DNA from: Macrosoma leucophasiata
Lineage: Eukaryota > Arthropoda > Insecta > Lepidoptera > Hedylidae
Assembly: GCA_036365455.1 (NCBI GenBank)
Contig: JAWQUS010000009.1
Location: 1,208,001 to 1,272,000 of the forward strand
Direction: 5' to 3'
Length of the DNA stretch: 64,000 bases
Under the pieces are notes generated by a model. The model was not told the origin of the DNA and made no database searches. It saw only the letters and a program-made list of their open reading frames with translations. The first letter of the stretch is position 1. Each line of letters starts with the position of its first letter. A program made the translations under genes and the position numbers. Below, piece after piece: positions 11,008 through 21,417 of this stretch.

Positions 11008-11044
11008 AATCTTCTTAGATAAGAATTATTTCATGATTTTGGGA

Positions 11045-11258
11045 TTTTATTGGTAGTAGAGAGAGTGGAGTTGTATTGTAGAGACTCCAGGGTGTAGGCA
11101 CCATCGCGTTACCTAATTAACTATTCTCAACATTGATGTTAAGTAATGACTGCAGCCTGTAGACGTCTACATACAAACCAGAGATCAAAATGCAGATGCG
11201 TTGCCACCCCTGAGACCTAAGTTGTTATGTCTCTGTGATACTTATTACGAGGCCATAT
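11045..11258. repeat. Two degenerate SINE-A pieces, opposite orientations
   Basis: A plus-strand 5' piece ('gtgtaggcaccatcgcgtta') is followed by a minus-strand 3' piece ('gttaagtaatgactgcagcc'). Both are strongly diverged. Confidence 0.55.
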
Positions 11259-11259
11259 A

Positions 11260-11580
11260 TCTATACAAATAAATAAAATTGGAGTGTCTGTTTGTAATAT
11301 TATAATAACCGCTTTTTACTAAATGCATATGTATCTATACGCGGTACATATACCAGTACAACATTTTTTTCAATTTTTGTCTGTCTGTCTGTCTGTTTGT
11401 TCCGGTTAATCTTGGAAACGGCTCTACCGATTTTGACGGGACTTTCAGTGCCAGATAGCTGATGTAATAAGGAGTGACATAGGCTACTTTTATACTAGCT
11501 GCACCCACGACTTCATCTGGGTAGATACTGAACAATCAAATTTTTTCTCACGTGGACGAAGAAGTCGCGGGCACAGCTAG
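11260..11580 (+). mobile_element. Hel-c, complete
   Basis: It has TC start after A, a GTCT run at about 11380, and 'gaagtcgcgggcacagctag' before T. It inserted at the end of the degenerate SINE-A. Confidence 0.8.
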
Positions 11581-11740
11581 TTTAACATAAATGTGAGCTG
11601 CATGATTGTTTGCTACCTCCCCCGCCTCGTACCGAGACTGGGTGTTTGAATGTGCATTGTGTGTGTACAACGGCACCCACGACACAGGTTTATACCTAGT
11701 GTGGGACTGTGAGTGTAAGTGTATTTCTTTAATTTAATTT
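11581..11740 (+). repeat. SINE-A 3' scrap and SINE-C 3' fragment
   Basis: 11581-11622 resembles the SINE-A tail. 11634-11735 matches SINE-C from 'gactgggtgtttg' to 'gtgagtgtaagtgtatttc', lacking the tRNA-like head. Confidence 0.6.
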
Positions 11741-11929
11741 TTATATCAATGCAAAGTAAGATAATGAGAATGTTTTAATATAAAGTACGGCTCCAGACTA
11801 CATTTCTAACCCCTATATACCTTACGGAGAAGTTATAAAGACTATACAGCTGCGGCTTGTCAGAGACAAACACTGTCCAAAGCTCATGCCTGCAAACAGC
11901 ACAAGTTTGTGTAAAGCAGACTGTGTGAC

Positions 11930-12163
11930 CAGGGGTGCGACCGCCTATCGACATTGCTATTGTCGTTGTCATGCCTGTCAAATTTTCATGTCAATTTTTG
12001 CTTTAACTAAATAACGTAACAATAATCGAAATAATCTACCATTATCGCTTGTTTCTCACCTACGAATGCAAGAGAAACTATCAGATTATCACTACCGCTT
12101 TTAGAGGAGCTACAAATCGACATGAAAATTTGACAGCAATGACGATAGGCGGTCGCACCCCTG
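11930..12163. mobile_element. hAT-like MITE
   Basis: Ends CAGGGGTGCGACCGCCTATC in inverted orientation. The inverted similarity extends inward through 'gtcaaattttcatg'. A CAGGGG terminus is typical of hAT elements, but an 8-bp target duplication was not found, so the class is only tentative. Confidence 0.55.
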
Positions 12164-12451
12164 GCCTTAAGGCTAAGCCGCGACTCACCGTCCCCGAGCC
12201 GGGTCTATGTCTTGATCTGCGCCTGCGTCGGGCTGTAGGTGCATGCCGCTCTGCGCCCACGTCACCGTCAGCCAGTCTGCAATAAACAACACTGTTACTT
12301 TCCACCGGCACTCAATCCTCGTTCGATTCATAAACTACACTCAAATTTTCGTTTTGTTTCACATTTGTGTAAAACTGTTGCTTTGCGGGGCACAACTTAA
12401 CCAATAAAGATTGAGTAAAAGTGCGGTTTGTGAATCTCCTCCTAAGAGGCT
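12164..12451. other. No gene recognised
   Basis: Overlapping ORFs of 74-78 codons cross this stretch on both strands, partly within the MITE. None shows a domain. Confidence 0.35.
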
Positions 12452-12500
12452 TCATCATCATCATCATATCAGCCATAGGACGTCCACAGATGAACGCAGA
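12452..12500 (-). mobile_element. RTE-like LINE 3' end, very short
   Basis: Read on the minus strand it gives 'gtggacgtcctatggctg' followed by (ATG)n. This is the same terminal codons and tail as the LINE piece at 58725-58950. Confidence 0.5.
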
Positions 12501-12594
12501 CCGCGGCTTCACCAACAAACCTGCCCCAAAGCTCATCTAATACATCCTCTGGCAGTTCCTTACCATCAAATCATGTTAAACATAAATATGTAAT

Positions 12595-12896
12595 GCTCCG
12601 ATGGTTCGGGCATATAGAAAGAATGTCGAATGAGCGAATGACTAAACAGATATACAATGCGAATGTGGATGGTTGCAGAGGCCCAGGAAGACCAAGGCTG
12701 ACCTACCATGACCAAATAGGTCGAGTTCTGTCTGATGGTGGGGTCAAAAGTCTTAGGAATCGGCGTGCATGTATGAAGAGAATGATGAAGGTAGACGAGG
12801 CACGAGAGGTTTGTCAGAACCGGGATGTCTGGCGCTCTACACTCTCTGCCTACCCCGTTAGGGAACAGGCGTGAAGATACATACATACATACATAC
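12595..12896 (+). pseudogene. LINE-V reverse transcriptase 3' end
   Basis: It encodes the last ~93 residues of the LINE-V protein, from MLRWFGHIERMSNERMTKQI to a stop at 12872-12874. Then comes GAAGATAC and a (CATA)n tail. It is 5'-truncated, so no polymerase active site remains. The 7-bp direct repeat ATGTAAT (12588-12594 and 12897-12903) is the likely target duplication. Confidence 0.85.
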
Positions 12897-13034
12897 ATGT
12901 AATATTCAGTGATGAGATTGGCAGACTTTGGCCATTTAATTAAAATGCAATCGGGACAGTCAACTTTTATTAATTATTGCATGCCAGGCTTATCTTATGA
13001 TGGGATATTAAAAAAAAATTACAGCTTTTAGCTT

Positions 13035-13690
13035 TGATCAGGAGGCAACCTTAATTATTTGCATTGGAAACAGAGGCAATGTAAATAAAAAACAACTCAT
13101 AAACTATTATGATATTTTACAAACACTGAGAATAAGAAATGTTATTTTGTTTACATTACCATATAGTCAGAATTTGTCAGCTGAAGAAAATAACATTAGA
13201 TTTAAGTTAAATTTGACAATGGATAATTTGAATAATTTTTATTTGACTGAAGATAATTATTATCCTCATAAATATTTTAAACGACAGATAGCTGTATCGC
13301 TATCATATTATTTTGACCATTTAGCCAAAAATTTGGCTGTACATGCCTCTATTGGGCAATTAAATAATAATAATGTGCTGATTTTGGAAAGTATTCCAAT
13401 TACTAATTTAATAAATGACGAACCAATATTGTGTACTTTTTCTACCAATACTGGGATAAATAGCCATTGTACATAATATACCATTGACATCTAATAATGT
13501 AAACATTGATTTAAGGAATTTAAATTTAAATTAAAGATAAAAGAGGCAGTCTCTTGCTCACATTTTCCAGAAAATAATAATATTGTAAACCTGGTGCACC
13601 AAAATTTACAAGGAATGTTGGGTAAAGAACTAGAGGTTGAATTATTTTTAAACAGTTGTAATATGCAATTTTGATCTTCTACGGATTCTT
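13035..13690 (+). pseudogene. LINE remnant: ORF1-like end and endonuclease start
   Basis: From 13036 an open frame reads about 147 codons to a stop at 13474-13476. It begins with TLIICIGNRGNV and contains NVILFTLPYSQNLSAEE, which resembles the SGNH-like or auxiliary domains of some LINE first ORFs; this is only an impression. In another frame, 13535-13673, NIVNLVHQNLQGMLGKELEV resembles the first strand of an APE-type endonuclease, before an in-frame stop. Together they look like the junction between the two ORFs of a degraded LINE. No database check was possible. Confidence 0.45.
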
Positions 13691-13882
13691 TTTCTTCTAT
13701 GAAGGAATTGAAAAATTTGATAATTCACGTATCGGTTAAATGTTATTATTAAATTGGTATTTATTAATACCTATTGGATTATTATTATAAGTCATTCTCT
13801 CTAGGTAGCTTATAATCCGACAATGCAAAAGTGTCCTTGTAGACCAATTTGAAATAAATGATTTGAATTTTGAATTTTTGAA
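13691..13882 (+). mobile_element. LINE 3' UTR with T/A-rich tail
   Basis: It matches 35878-36092 in reverse complement from 'tctatgaaggaattg' to 'tttgaattttgaattttt'. The tail suggests a retroposed 3' end, either of the LINE just upstream (internally deleted) or a separate insertion. Confidence 0.6.
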
Positions 13883-14195
13883 CATAGGCCTCCCCCAATG
13901 ACCTCCATGCCGACCGATCGGAAGCGACATGCATCTAGCGGGTACCTGCAGCCTTGACTAGGTCGTCGGTCCATCTTGCAGGTGGATGTCCTACGATACG
14001 TGGTCTCCACTCGAGAACCTTTCTGCTCCAGCGGCTATCGGTTCTCCGAGCTATGTGCCTGCCCATTGCCACTTCAGCTTGGAAATCTGCTTGGCTATGT
14101 CAGCGACTTTCGTTCGCCTACGGATCTCCTCATTTCTGATTCGATCCAGTAAGGAAACGCCGAGCATAGCCCTTTCCATTGACCGCTGAAGAGGC
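13882..14195 (-). pseudogene. RTE-like LINE, RT C-terminal fragment
   Basis: The minus strand encodes RLQRSMERAMLGVSLLDRIR, then EEIRRRTKVADIAKQISKLK, then a frameshifted DRSAWRSLGE-type ending, the C-terminal pattern of common insect RTE/endonuclease-RT proteins. Stops and a frameshift are present in the second half. The fragment lacks the polymerase core. Confidence 0.7.
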
Positions 14196-14453
14196 TTAGG
14201 TTAGAGAAAAACAGGTCGAATTCAAATTGTTATTAACAATTTATGTTCAATTATGACAAATAGTCAATGGCGGCGCATGAGAGCTTAGGCCTCATCGCGT
14301 TACCGTGTGATCGCCATACCGTACCATTTAACGCTATCATACGGTGACACCTCAGGCGTAGAACGTCCTTACGGACTTTCTGTCTAAGGTTGCTGAAGAT
14401 TCCTCTACCGCATCCTCTTCCTCATAATCACTTCCTCAACAACCCTATTTCTG
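14196..14453. other. No gene recognised
   Basis: Weak similarity to SINE-A blocks ('aggcctcatcgcgttacc') may be coincidence or an old relic. Confidence 0.3.
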
Positions 14454-14630
14454 TCATCGAGAATCAGTTTCATTTCAGGCGTCCCTACGCATCTACGCTG
14501 GATTTTTTGTTTTTTTTTTTTGTAGGAGTATCCATGAATAGTTCATGGATCAGTTTTTTTTTGTAAATTTAAAACAATAATTCCAGCGAAGATGCGTAGG
14601 GACGCCTGAAATGAAACTGATTCTCGATGA
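14454..14630. repeat. 49-bp near-perfect inverted repeat
   Basis: The arms 14454-14502 and 14582-14630 pair with a single mismatch. The spacer holds T-runs and an inner palindrome 'gatccatgaac'/'gttcatggatc'-like. It is probably a small fold-back element. No flanking duplication was seen. Confidence 0.7.
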
Positions 14631-15149
14631 TAAATAAAAAAGAGTACATTCAACATTCTCGTGGGTCTCATAACTAGGACTTAAAAACAGGGGTGTTAAC
14701 AGGAATAAACTCTTGACAAAATACAAGAGCTGTACATGTACCATAAGTCAAAAAGGAGTCAAAAAACCTAACCCTAGCCTACGATAGATCCACCCCTTCA
14801 TATTTATTCGAATTAAAAGATTAAGCTTAACATTTTCCCTCCCCTAGAAACATACGCAAGCCTCGCCCTTTGTCGACGTAAAATATTATCAAATACATCT
14901 AATATTTAATTCATACCTCACACCAAATAAAAAGTTGTGTCTGGCACTTGCTCAGAATTTAAAATTACGACTCCCAGTTTACCAAGAGTCACGCGAGTAC
15001 AGGTCTGTTGGCTGCGCGAAGGCGTTTCGGAGGTCTTGGTTATCTGGGTGTGATTCACGTAAATCAGAAAAACGTTGATATCCTCGTTTTTTTAACACAC
15101 CTTTTTGATATAATATTTAAAAAAGGATTAGAGGTATTTTATTTCTTAA
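14631..15149. other. No gene or shared repeat recognised
   Basis: The region contains ORFs below 83 codons only, without domains. Confidence 0.4.
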
Positions 15150-15382
15150 CCAGCTGTTGCCCGCGGCTCCGCCCGCGTTTAGGTCGCTTTTTGTTTAACC
15201 TGTGTAAACTCATCAAATCATCCCATTGCATCCCACAGGAATATTTTTTGGGATAAAAAGTATCCTATAATCTAAGTCAGCTACTACCCTATCTGTATAA
15301 CAAATTTCATCAAAGTCCGTTCAGTAATTTCGGCGTGATTGACGGACAAACATCCATACATCCTTTCATATTTTTAACCGAC
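15150..15382 (-). mobile_element. Hel-e, Helitron-like element
   Basis: The 3' end (left) is 'ccagctgttgcccgcggctc', a CTAG changed to CCAG next to the GCGG/CCGC hairpin. The body matches 51684-51930, including 'ttcggcgtgattgacggaca'. The 5' end is frayed. Confidence 0.65.
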
Positions 15383-16008
15383 CGGATCTTTTTTTTTATA
15401 AAGTGTGATTAGCGTGATAGTGGCTCGCCCCGGCTTCTCACGGATGCAACGAATGTAATATAGGTACTCTATGTCACTCAGTGAAAATTCAGGTTACTCA
15501 TGGTGAAGTAATTTTTGTAATCGATCCTGTAGTTTTTGTGTGAAAATGTAACAAACATACATACAAAAACACAATGGTTTCCTCTGGATAATATAAGTGC
15601 CTTTAGAAGTAGATAAGGTAAAATGTTTTGAGAATATCCTCCTAAGTCGACGTGCATGAATAAAAAGTGATCAAGGTCAAGGTTAATATGTACAGAAATG
15701 TTTGGCATTGGATGCTTTCTTTCCACTCTCTAGGGATATGTTGGAAATATACACATAAACATGAAAGCCGTCGGGTCGTGATGACCCCATCGTCCTCTAT
15801 GGAGGAGACTTCTACCACTAATGCTGTAAGTCAACGATAAAGTAATAACGCGAGATGAGGTTGTACAATAGTATAATCAAAATTTTATAGATTGTCCAAT
15901 ACAATCAAATCATTCATAGCTATATATACTAACACGTATTGCTCATTACTACGTGTTAGTTGCAGATAGATCGTCACAATTATACGGGTAGCATTAGAAT
16001 ATGTAATT
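15383..16008. other. No gene recognised
   Basis: An 82-codon minus ORF (15478-15726) has no domain. No shared repeat was identified. Confidence 0.4.
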
Positions 16009-16200
16009 AGATAGCAATTGTTAAACTTTGTCGGAGGCCTTATGGGCGGATTGAAAACATCCGACAGCGGGTTGGCCACCAACCCCGTACCTCCACCAAC
16101 CCGCATTAGAGCAGCGTGGTAGAGTAAGCTCTAGGCCTCCCCCGAAGAAAGGAAGAGACTCGTGCCCAGCAGTGGGACGTATAATAGGTTGCCATTATTA
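16009..16200 (+). repeat. SINE-5S 3' half
   Basis: It starts at 'agatagcaattgttaaac' inside the family and runs to 'gggacgtataataggttgcc' with an ATT tail. It lies directly upstream of a complete copy, so the two form a tandem pair. Confidence 0.8.
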
Positions 16201-16209
16201 TGTCGATGT

Positions 16210-16560
16210 CGAAGCGCGCATGGCCCCGCGGCTGGTATAGATCGTAAGCGATCTACTCGGTTAAGCACTACGGGCGCGGTCGGGTAGTGTGGTGGGTGAC
16301 CGCTAGTGGCAAATTAAATGCGCGTTTCAGTGCTTCGGAGGGCACGTTAAGCCGTCGGTCTCGGTTGCTATCAATAGATAGCAGTCGTCAAACCTTGTCG
16401 GAGGCCTTATGGGCGGTTTGAAAACATCCGACAGCGGTTTGGCCACTAACCCACCCACCTCCACCAATCCGCATTGGAGCAGCGTGGTGGAGTAAGCTCC
16501 AGGCCTTCCCCCAAAAAGGGTAGAGACTCGGGACGTATAATGGGTCGCCATCATTATTTA
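16210..16560 (+). repeat. SINE-5S, nearly full-length
   Basis: Starts 'gaagcgcgcatggccccg'. It contains the 5S-like blocks GGTTAAGCACTACGGGCGCG and GGGTGACCGCT, and ends at 'gggtcgccatcattattta'. Confidence 0.85.
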
Positions 16561-17469
16561 TAAATATACAAATCGTTTTGTGATATTTCATCTCCATCTT
16601 CAATACCTTGCGATAACAAACCAGTTCCACCAAACTCCATTTTCCACCTGTGTCCTATTGAATACAATAACACACTTAGGAACAACAATGGGTGTACAAA
16701 AAACGTAAGAAATATTTTGTTACTGGGCAATTTTCATTTATTTGAGCCGCCATTGTAATGGCTTCTCCGTCAAGCCCTCCAGTATTAAGTTTTTCATATT
16801 ATTTAATATGCCTCTTGTTGCTAGGTACTGTAGGGAGAGAAAACGAAATTCTGGTTGTCTAGACGGCCTAAATATTCGATTCGATTACAACGAATCAAAG
16901 AAAAATATGATAATTAATACTTGTAGTTCCCTGAAGAGGCAGACAGAAATGTTTAGAATAATGGTATAATGTTGTGATCAATATATGAATATTGATCACA
17001 ACGGTTTTTGCAGCCACCTAAAAGAAGGATGTATGAAGAAAAAAAATTGTACGAAGAATATTTTGTGCAATTACAGACAAATTGTGGTGCATGCAATTAT
17101 TTTAAACACTTCTTCCTGGCTCTTCGGTGAAAAACAAGTATAAGTCATGATAAAAACTCTGAGCGATCCACTGTCTCGTGATCCATTCATGTGGTCACTA
17201 TCAAACATGGACGTGACGAAGGTCTGCTTGTTTTTGCTGGAGGCCCAAATTGTGCGAATTGGCCCATATCATCATTGTAATTTATATCAATTATCCCAAA
17301 CCAAAGTTTCTTGTGTGTCCAAATACGTGCATACGTGGCGTTTGTCAAGTTTGTGGAATTCCCCTGCCATGACTAGGGAATATTGTACGATATTGTATCT
17401 TTTGGCTAACTTGTTGATCTCAATGGATTGAAGTGCAGACCACTGAAGGCCGGAGGTCTTTACTTTGAC
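16561..17469. other. No gene or repeat recognised
   Basis: The only structure is a perfect hairpin at 16971-17002: 14-bp arms GTTGTGATCAATAT with a 4-nt loop. ORFs up to 94 codons lack domains. Confidence 0.4.
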
Positions 17470-17725
17470 CAAAGAATATATAATAATACTACGTATAGAA
17501 TGGACACTTCGACGTCCCTCCCGATTTCCCTGCCTCACCCAACCTCCTCCCCCTCAAATGGTCGACGTTTGGTATTGTATACGTGCTACGCACGTGTGAC
17601 GTGTATTACACGTCACTTATTGATGTCTGTGTAAAAGAGACCAAATGAAGCGTTTGTATGGAATTTTTGCAGAGTGTCCGCGGTGTGCACACTGTTTCAT
17701 AGAGTGAGTGATTTTTTTCAACTGC
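17470..17725 (-). repeat. H7 repeat family
   Basis: The minus strand matches 19095-19275 and 46970-47205. Shared blocks include 'gacgtcgaagtgtccattct', 'gggaaatcgg' and 'accaaacgtc'. No terminal repeats or coding capacity were seen, so the class is unknown. Confidence 0.6.
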
Positions 17726-17849
17726 AAAGACCCCCATTGAAACTCGACAACGAACCCAAAGAACGTGTCATGAAAAATAGCACGAAGAATATCAAGTAGA
17801 CCGCCCATTTTTAATGACATGAAGGTGGGTTATGTAAACGAGCTTGCAG

Positions 17850-18176
17850 CTTACAAGTGACTGCAGCCTATATAGATATCTACATAAAAATCAGAGGTGA
17901 AAATGCAGATTGGAGGACTTGAGGGCGTAGGCACCATTGCATCACCTAAACTATCTTCCGCCAAATGGTAGTGTTCAGCGCTATCGTGTTCAAGTTACAT
18001 GGTAATGAATACCTACTCCCGTAATAACTATCACAGAGGCAAAAGATCTAAGTCCTCAGGGGTGGCAAAGCATCTGCACTTTGACCTCTGGTTATTGTGT
18101 AGATGTCTATAGGCTGCAGTCGTCACTTAATATCCATGTGAACTGCATGCTTGTTAGCCACCACTATCGCATAAAA
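17850..18176. repeat. Two SINE-A pieces, diverged
   Basis: 17850-17920 is a minus-strand 3' piece; 17925-18176 is a plus-strand copy lacking the 5' hairpin and ending 'cgcataaaataaaat'. Confidence 0.65.
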
Positions 18177-18397
18177 TAAAATATATAAGGCCTTCAATTT
18201 ACCCTAGAAATTTGACAAGGAAATCCTAAAAAATTGACAAAAGCAACGTATCTTTGGACACACAAAAACCCTAGGTTTGGCTAAGTGATATAAATTGCCA
18301 TAATGCTGTGGACACAAATCAACCAATTTGGGCCACCAGCGAAACAAGCAGGCTGACGCTCGTCACGCCCACGTTTGATAGTGCCCACACGAATACA

Positions 18398-18711
18398 CAT
18401 AGAGCAACTCGGCCCACCGGTCGCGGCGGACCGGAGGGGAGCAGCCATAGCGTTTGTTACCGATGCAAAACAGTCTGTCATTTTTTGCGAGGGGAAATAC
18501 GTGTGACACACACTCACACTACAAAAATCATCTTTTATTACGAGATTCACACCTTGACTTTAAGAAAATACAGATACAATTTCACGCACACATTTAAATA
18601 TCTGGGCGACAGGCATAGGACCATTTGGTCTTGTACTTTGAAAGTGGGGAAAGCCTGCATATGGCTACTCCCCTCCGGTCTGCCGCGGCCGGTGGCCCGT
18701 GTTGCTTTATG
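18398..18711. mobile_element. MITE-D, complete, hAT-like size of target duplication
   Basis: The termini form ~52-bp imperfect inverted repeats (left 'catagagcaactcggcccac', right complement 'cataaagcaacacgggccac'). Flanks CGAATACA (18390-18397) and CAAATACA (18712-18719) differ at one base, consistent with an old 8-bp target duplication. ORFs in it are chance frames. No transposase. Confidence 0.75.
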
Positions 18712-18854
18712 CAAATACATAACGAGATAGTGGATCACTCAGAGCTGTTAACATAACTTGATACTTGTGTTTCCACGAGTGGTAGACAGAAGTGTCAAAA
18801 TATTGGAATGCACCACAATTTTCCAGTTGTGTTATGAGACCATTTAATTTTTAC

Positions 18855-19015
18855 TGGTGGTGGAGTTCCAAGAGAGCTCGAGCGCGTAGACACCACCGCA
18901 TTACCTAACGTATCTGTCGCTAAATGCTAGTGTTCGGCCACGGATTTGTTCGACACTATCGTGTTCCGGTTAGATGGTAATGGGCTCATGGTTTGCCACC
19001 ATCATTACACAAAAT
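18855..19015 (+). repeat. SINE-A, internally deleted
   Basis: The 5' half ('tactggtggtggagttcc' to 'gttccggttagatggtaatg') is joined directly to the tail 'ggtttgccaccatcattaca'. The central third is missing. Confidence 0.7.
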
Positions 19016-19094
19016 TAAAAAGAATCAGGCTGACTTGGAACGTTATTATTGTTTTATATTATTTCGCATTAACACATGCTTGTGGAATATAATG

Positions 19095-19275
19095 TTATTA
19101 TGGTATTTGGTCTCTACCACACAGACATCAATCAGTGACGTATATTTACACGTGCACCTGTGTGTGTACCACTTAGAGAATACCAAACGTCTCCTATAAG
19201 AGAAGAGATGGTTGGGTGAGGCGGGGAAATCGGGCGGGATGTCGAAGTGTCAATTTTATACGTAGTATTATTTAT
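19095..19275 (+). repeat. H7 repeat family
   Basis: 'cacagacatcaatcagtgac' to 'cgtagtattatttatg' matches the reverse complement of 17470-17725. Confidence 0.6.
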
Positions 19276-19435
19276 GTAAGAAATCTCTACTATACTCAGT
19301 TACTTATAATTATTTTCTCGTCCACCCTATACAGCGGTTTAGTGATACATTTAACCCCTTCACACAATTGAAATGAAATCTACGACATCTCACACAACCA
19401 TACATTATAACGCATTCACCCACAAATCCAGTCTA

Positions 19436-19557
19436 TCTATACTTATAATAAAACTGTACAAGTTCAAATTCTGTACATTGAAAATATTGAAAAAATAAAT
19501 ACCAGGGAATGTTACTAGATCGATACCGAACACAAATATGTGATTAGAATTTTTTTT

Positions 19558-19588
<31 letters not shown>

Positions 19589-20976
19589 TCAAGCATCACA
19601 CAAAATGTACCGGTCCGATTACGATGAAACTTGGTATATTTATACTTTAATGTTTGGCGCACAACACTGGGTACTTTTTATCCCGGCAAAATGTATGTTT
19701 GTCTGTGTGTATGTGCACGATAGTTTCAGAAATGGCTTATCTAATTTTTAGTTTTTACTAATATATTGTGGTAAGTTTCACTTAACATTTACTGTTTGTT
19801 TCATGTCAATCGGTTCAGAAATAAAAAAGTTACGACAATTTAAAGAATTATATCGAATATTTTATAACTATTCTGAATCTTTATTTTTTAGGGTTCCGTA
19901 TCTAAAAGGTAAAAACGGACCCTATTACTCATCCTCCGCTGTCTGCCTGTCTGTCCGTCCATCCGTCTGTCTGTCCCCAGGCTGTATTTCATAAACAGTG
20001 ATAGCTAGAAAGCTAAAATTTTCACAAATTACGAGTATGTATTTCTGTTACTGCTATAGCGACAAAATTGAATACTAAAAATAAGAAAATGAAAATATTA
20101 AGGGGTCCAAGGGGGCATACAATAAACGTGTTTTTTTTTCGGATATTCTTTGTCCAGCGGAGACGGATGGACGTCTTTTGGATGTGATTATGATGATGGC
20201 GATGGTGGTGGTGGTGGTGGCGTTAGTGGTGTTGGTGGCATTGGTGGTGTTTGTAGTGCTGGTGGTGGTGGTGGTGGCGTTGGTGTCGTTGGTGGCATAG
20301 GTGATGTTGGTGACTCTGGTGGTGGTGTTGGTGGCGTTAGTGGTGCTGGCGGTGGTTTTACTGGCGGTGGAGGCATTGGTGGCGTTGGTGATGTTGGTGG
20401 TGTTGTTGGTAGTTTTGGGGGCGTTGGTGGCATTGGTTGTGGTGGTGATGGAGGTTTTGGTGGCGTTTGTATCAGTGGTGGCATTGGTGGCGTAGGTGTT
20501 TGGTGATGGTGATGGCGTTGGTGGCGATTGTAGTGGTGGTGGTGGCATAAGTGGGTAAAAATGCACAACGTTAATATTCAATTTATCTCTTCTGCCGGCT
20601 CTTACGGAGTGCTTATATTATGCATAGATCTATCTTTTATGTTTAAAAATTGACTGAAAATTTACAAAAGTTTATAATAATTTTCTATAAAAAAAATATG
20701 ATGCATAGAAGTTTAAAAGGCATTTTCGAAAATACCTTTCAGCATAGGATGGATGCGCGTTTAAACACATAATTAGCAATTTTTCGCAATCCTAGCAGCC
20801 TGTGTGCTTTTATCCCCGATGGTCATACGCCTAATATCGTGTACAGAGAAGCATTACTATTTTTTAGCTACCCAAAAGTGTTTATGATCCAAAATTAACC
20901 AAAATGTATATCCAAAAGCGCTGCCTAATGTCCCAAAGCCACTATTCCACGCAAACAAAGTTGCGGGCACAGCTAG
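19436..20976 (+). mobile_element. Hel-f, 1.5 kb, with a GGT-rich tract inside
   Basis: It starts 'tctatacttataataaaact' after A and ends 'gttgcgggcacagctag' before T. A short stem CGCAA/TTGCG precedes the end. The first 700 bp match 3298-4057. The middle holds a 400-bp GGT repeat absent from the other copy's visible part. No Rep/helicase protein is present, so it would be non-autonomous. The ends could instead belong to two adjacent elements. Confidence 0.5.
20165..20560. repeat. (GGT)n-derived degenerate trinucleotide tract
   Basis: About 400 bp of GGN/GTN triplets. It makes long open frames on both strands (Gly/Val-rich on plus, Thr/Pro-rich on minus). This is a consequence of composition and not evidence of a protein gene. 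Confidence 0.85.
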
Positions 20977-21228
20977 TATTAGAATAAATTGTGGTCTCTC
21001 AATCCCCGATCCACGAGATTAATAATACGTTATCTAAGGGCCGGTCCCAGATGCTTCGATTTGGTCCATAACAGATATATCCCAAGTTATAAGATTATCT
21101 TGTCAGTTTGACAGAGGTCCTCTTATCTGTACATACGTCTGTTTGTATGCATATTATACTTTCCCAATACGTCTCGAAGATGGTAATAATATTTTTATAA
21201 TACTGGCTCTTGACTTTGTACGCGTATA
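20977..21228. other. No gene or repeat recognised
   Basis: Short unassigned stretch between Hel-f and a SINE-B fragment. Confidence 0.4.
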
Positions 21229-21370
21229 ATCGTAACTTCACATCTGAATTCCCCGACGGGGTAGGCAAAGGTTGCTGTTAAGCATACAAACCAACATCTA
21301 CAGTTCGCCGGTTACGTTTTGTCCCATGTAAGAAGTGGCGAGTCTATTGACATCTCAGAGACAATTCATT
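21229..21370 (-). repeat. SINE-B 3' fragment, diverged
   Basis: 'cgtaacttcacatctgaat', 'cgccggttacgttttg' and 'gtggcgagtctattgacatc' match the family end. The tRNA-like head is missing. Confidence 0.7.
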
Positions 21371-21417
21371 AACTCTTTAAAAATAAATAAAATTGGAGTG
21401 TCTGTTTCTACTATAAT

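Noticed and set aside
12884..12899. (CATA)n as an independent microsatellite
   Set aside because: It is the regular 3' tail of LINE-V and occurs at the same place in the other copies.
18308..18730. 140-codon plus ORF
   Set aside because: It lies across MITE-D and contains the inverted terminal repeats; no protein domain.
20075..20581. Long Thr/Pro-rich (minus) and Gly/Val-rich (plus) open frames
   Set aside because: They come from a GGT-type trinucleotide tract that is open in several frames on both strands. No start context, domain or splice signal supports a protein.
20780..20976. Separate host gene 3' end near Hel-f
   Set aside because: The region ends exactly at the Helitron-like CTAG; no codon pattern or polyadenylation context suggested a gene.
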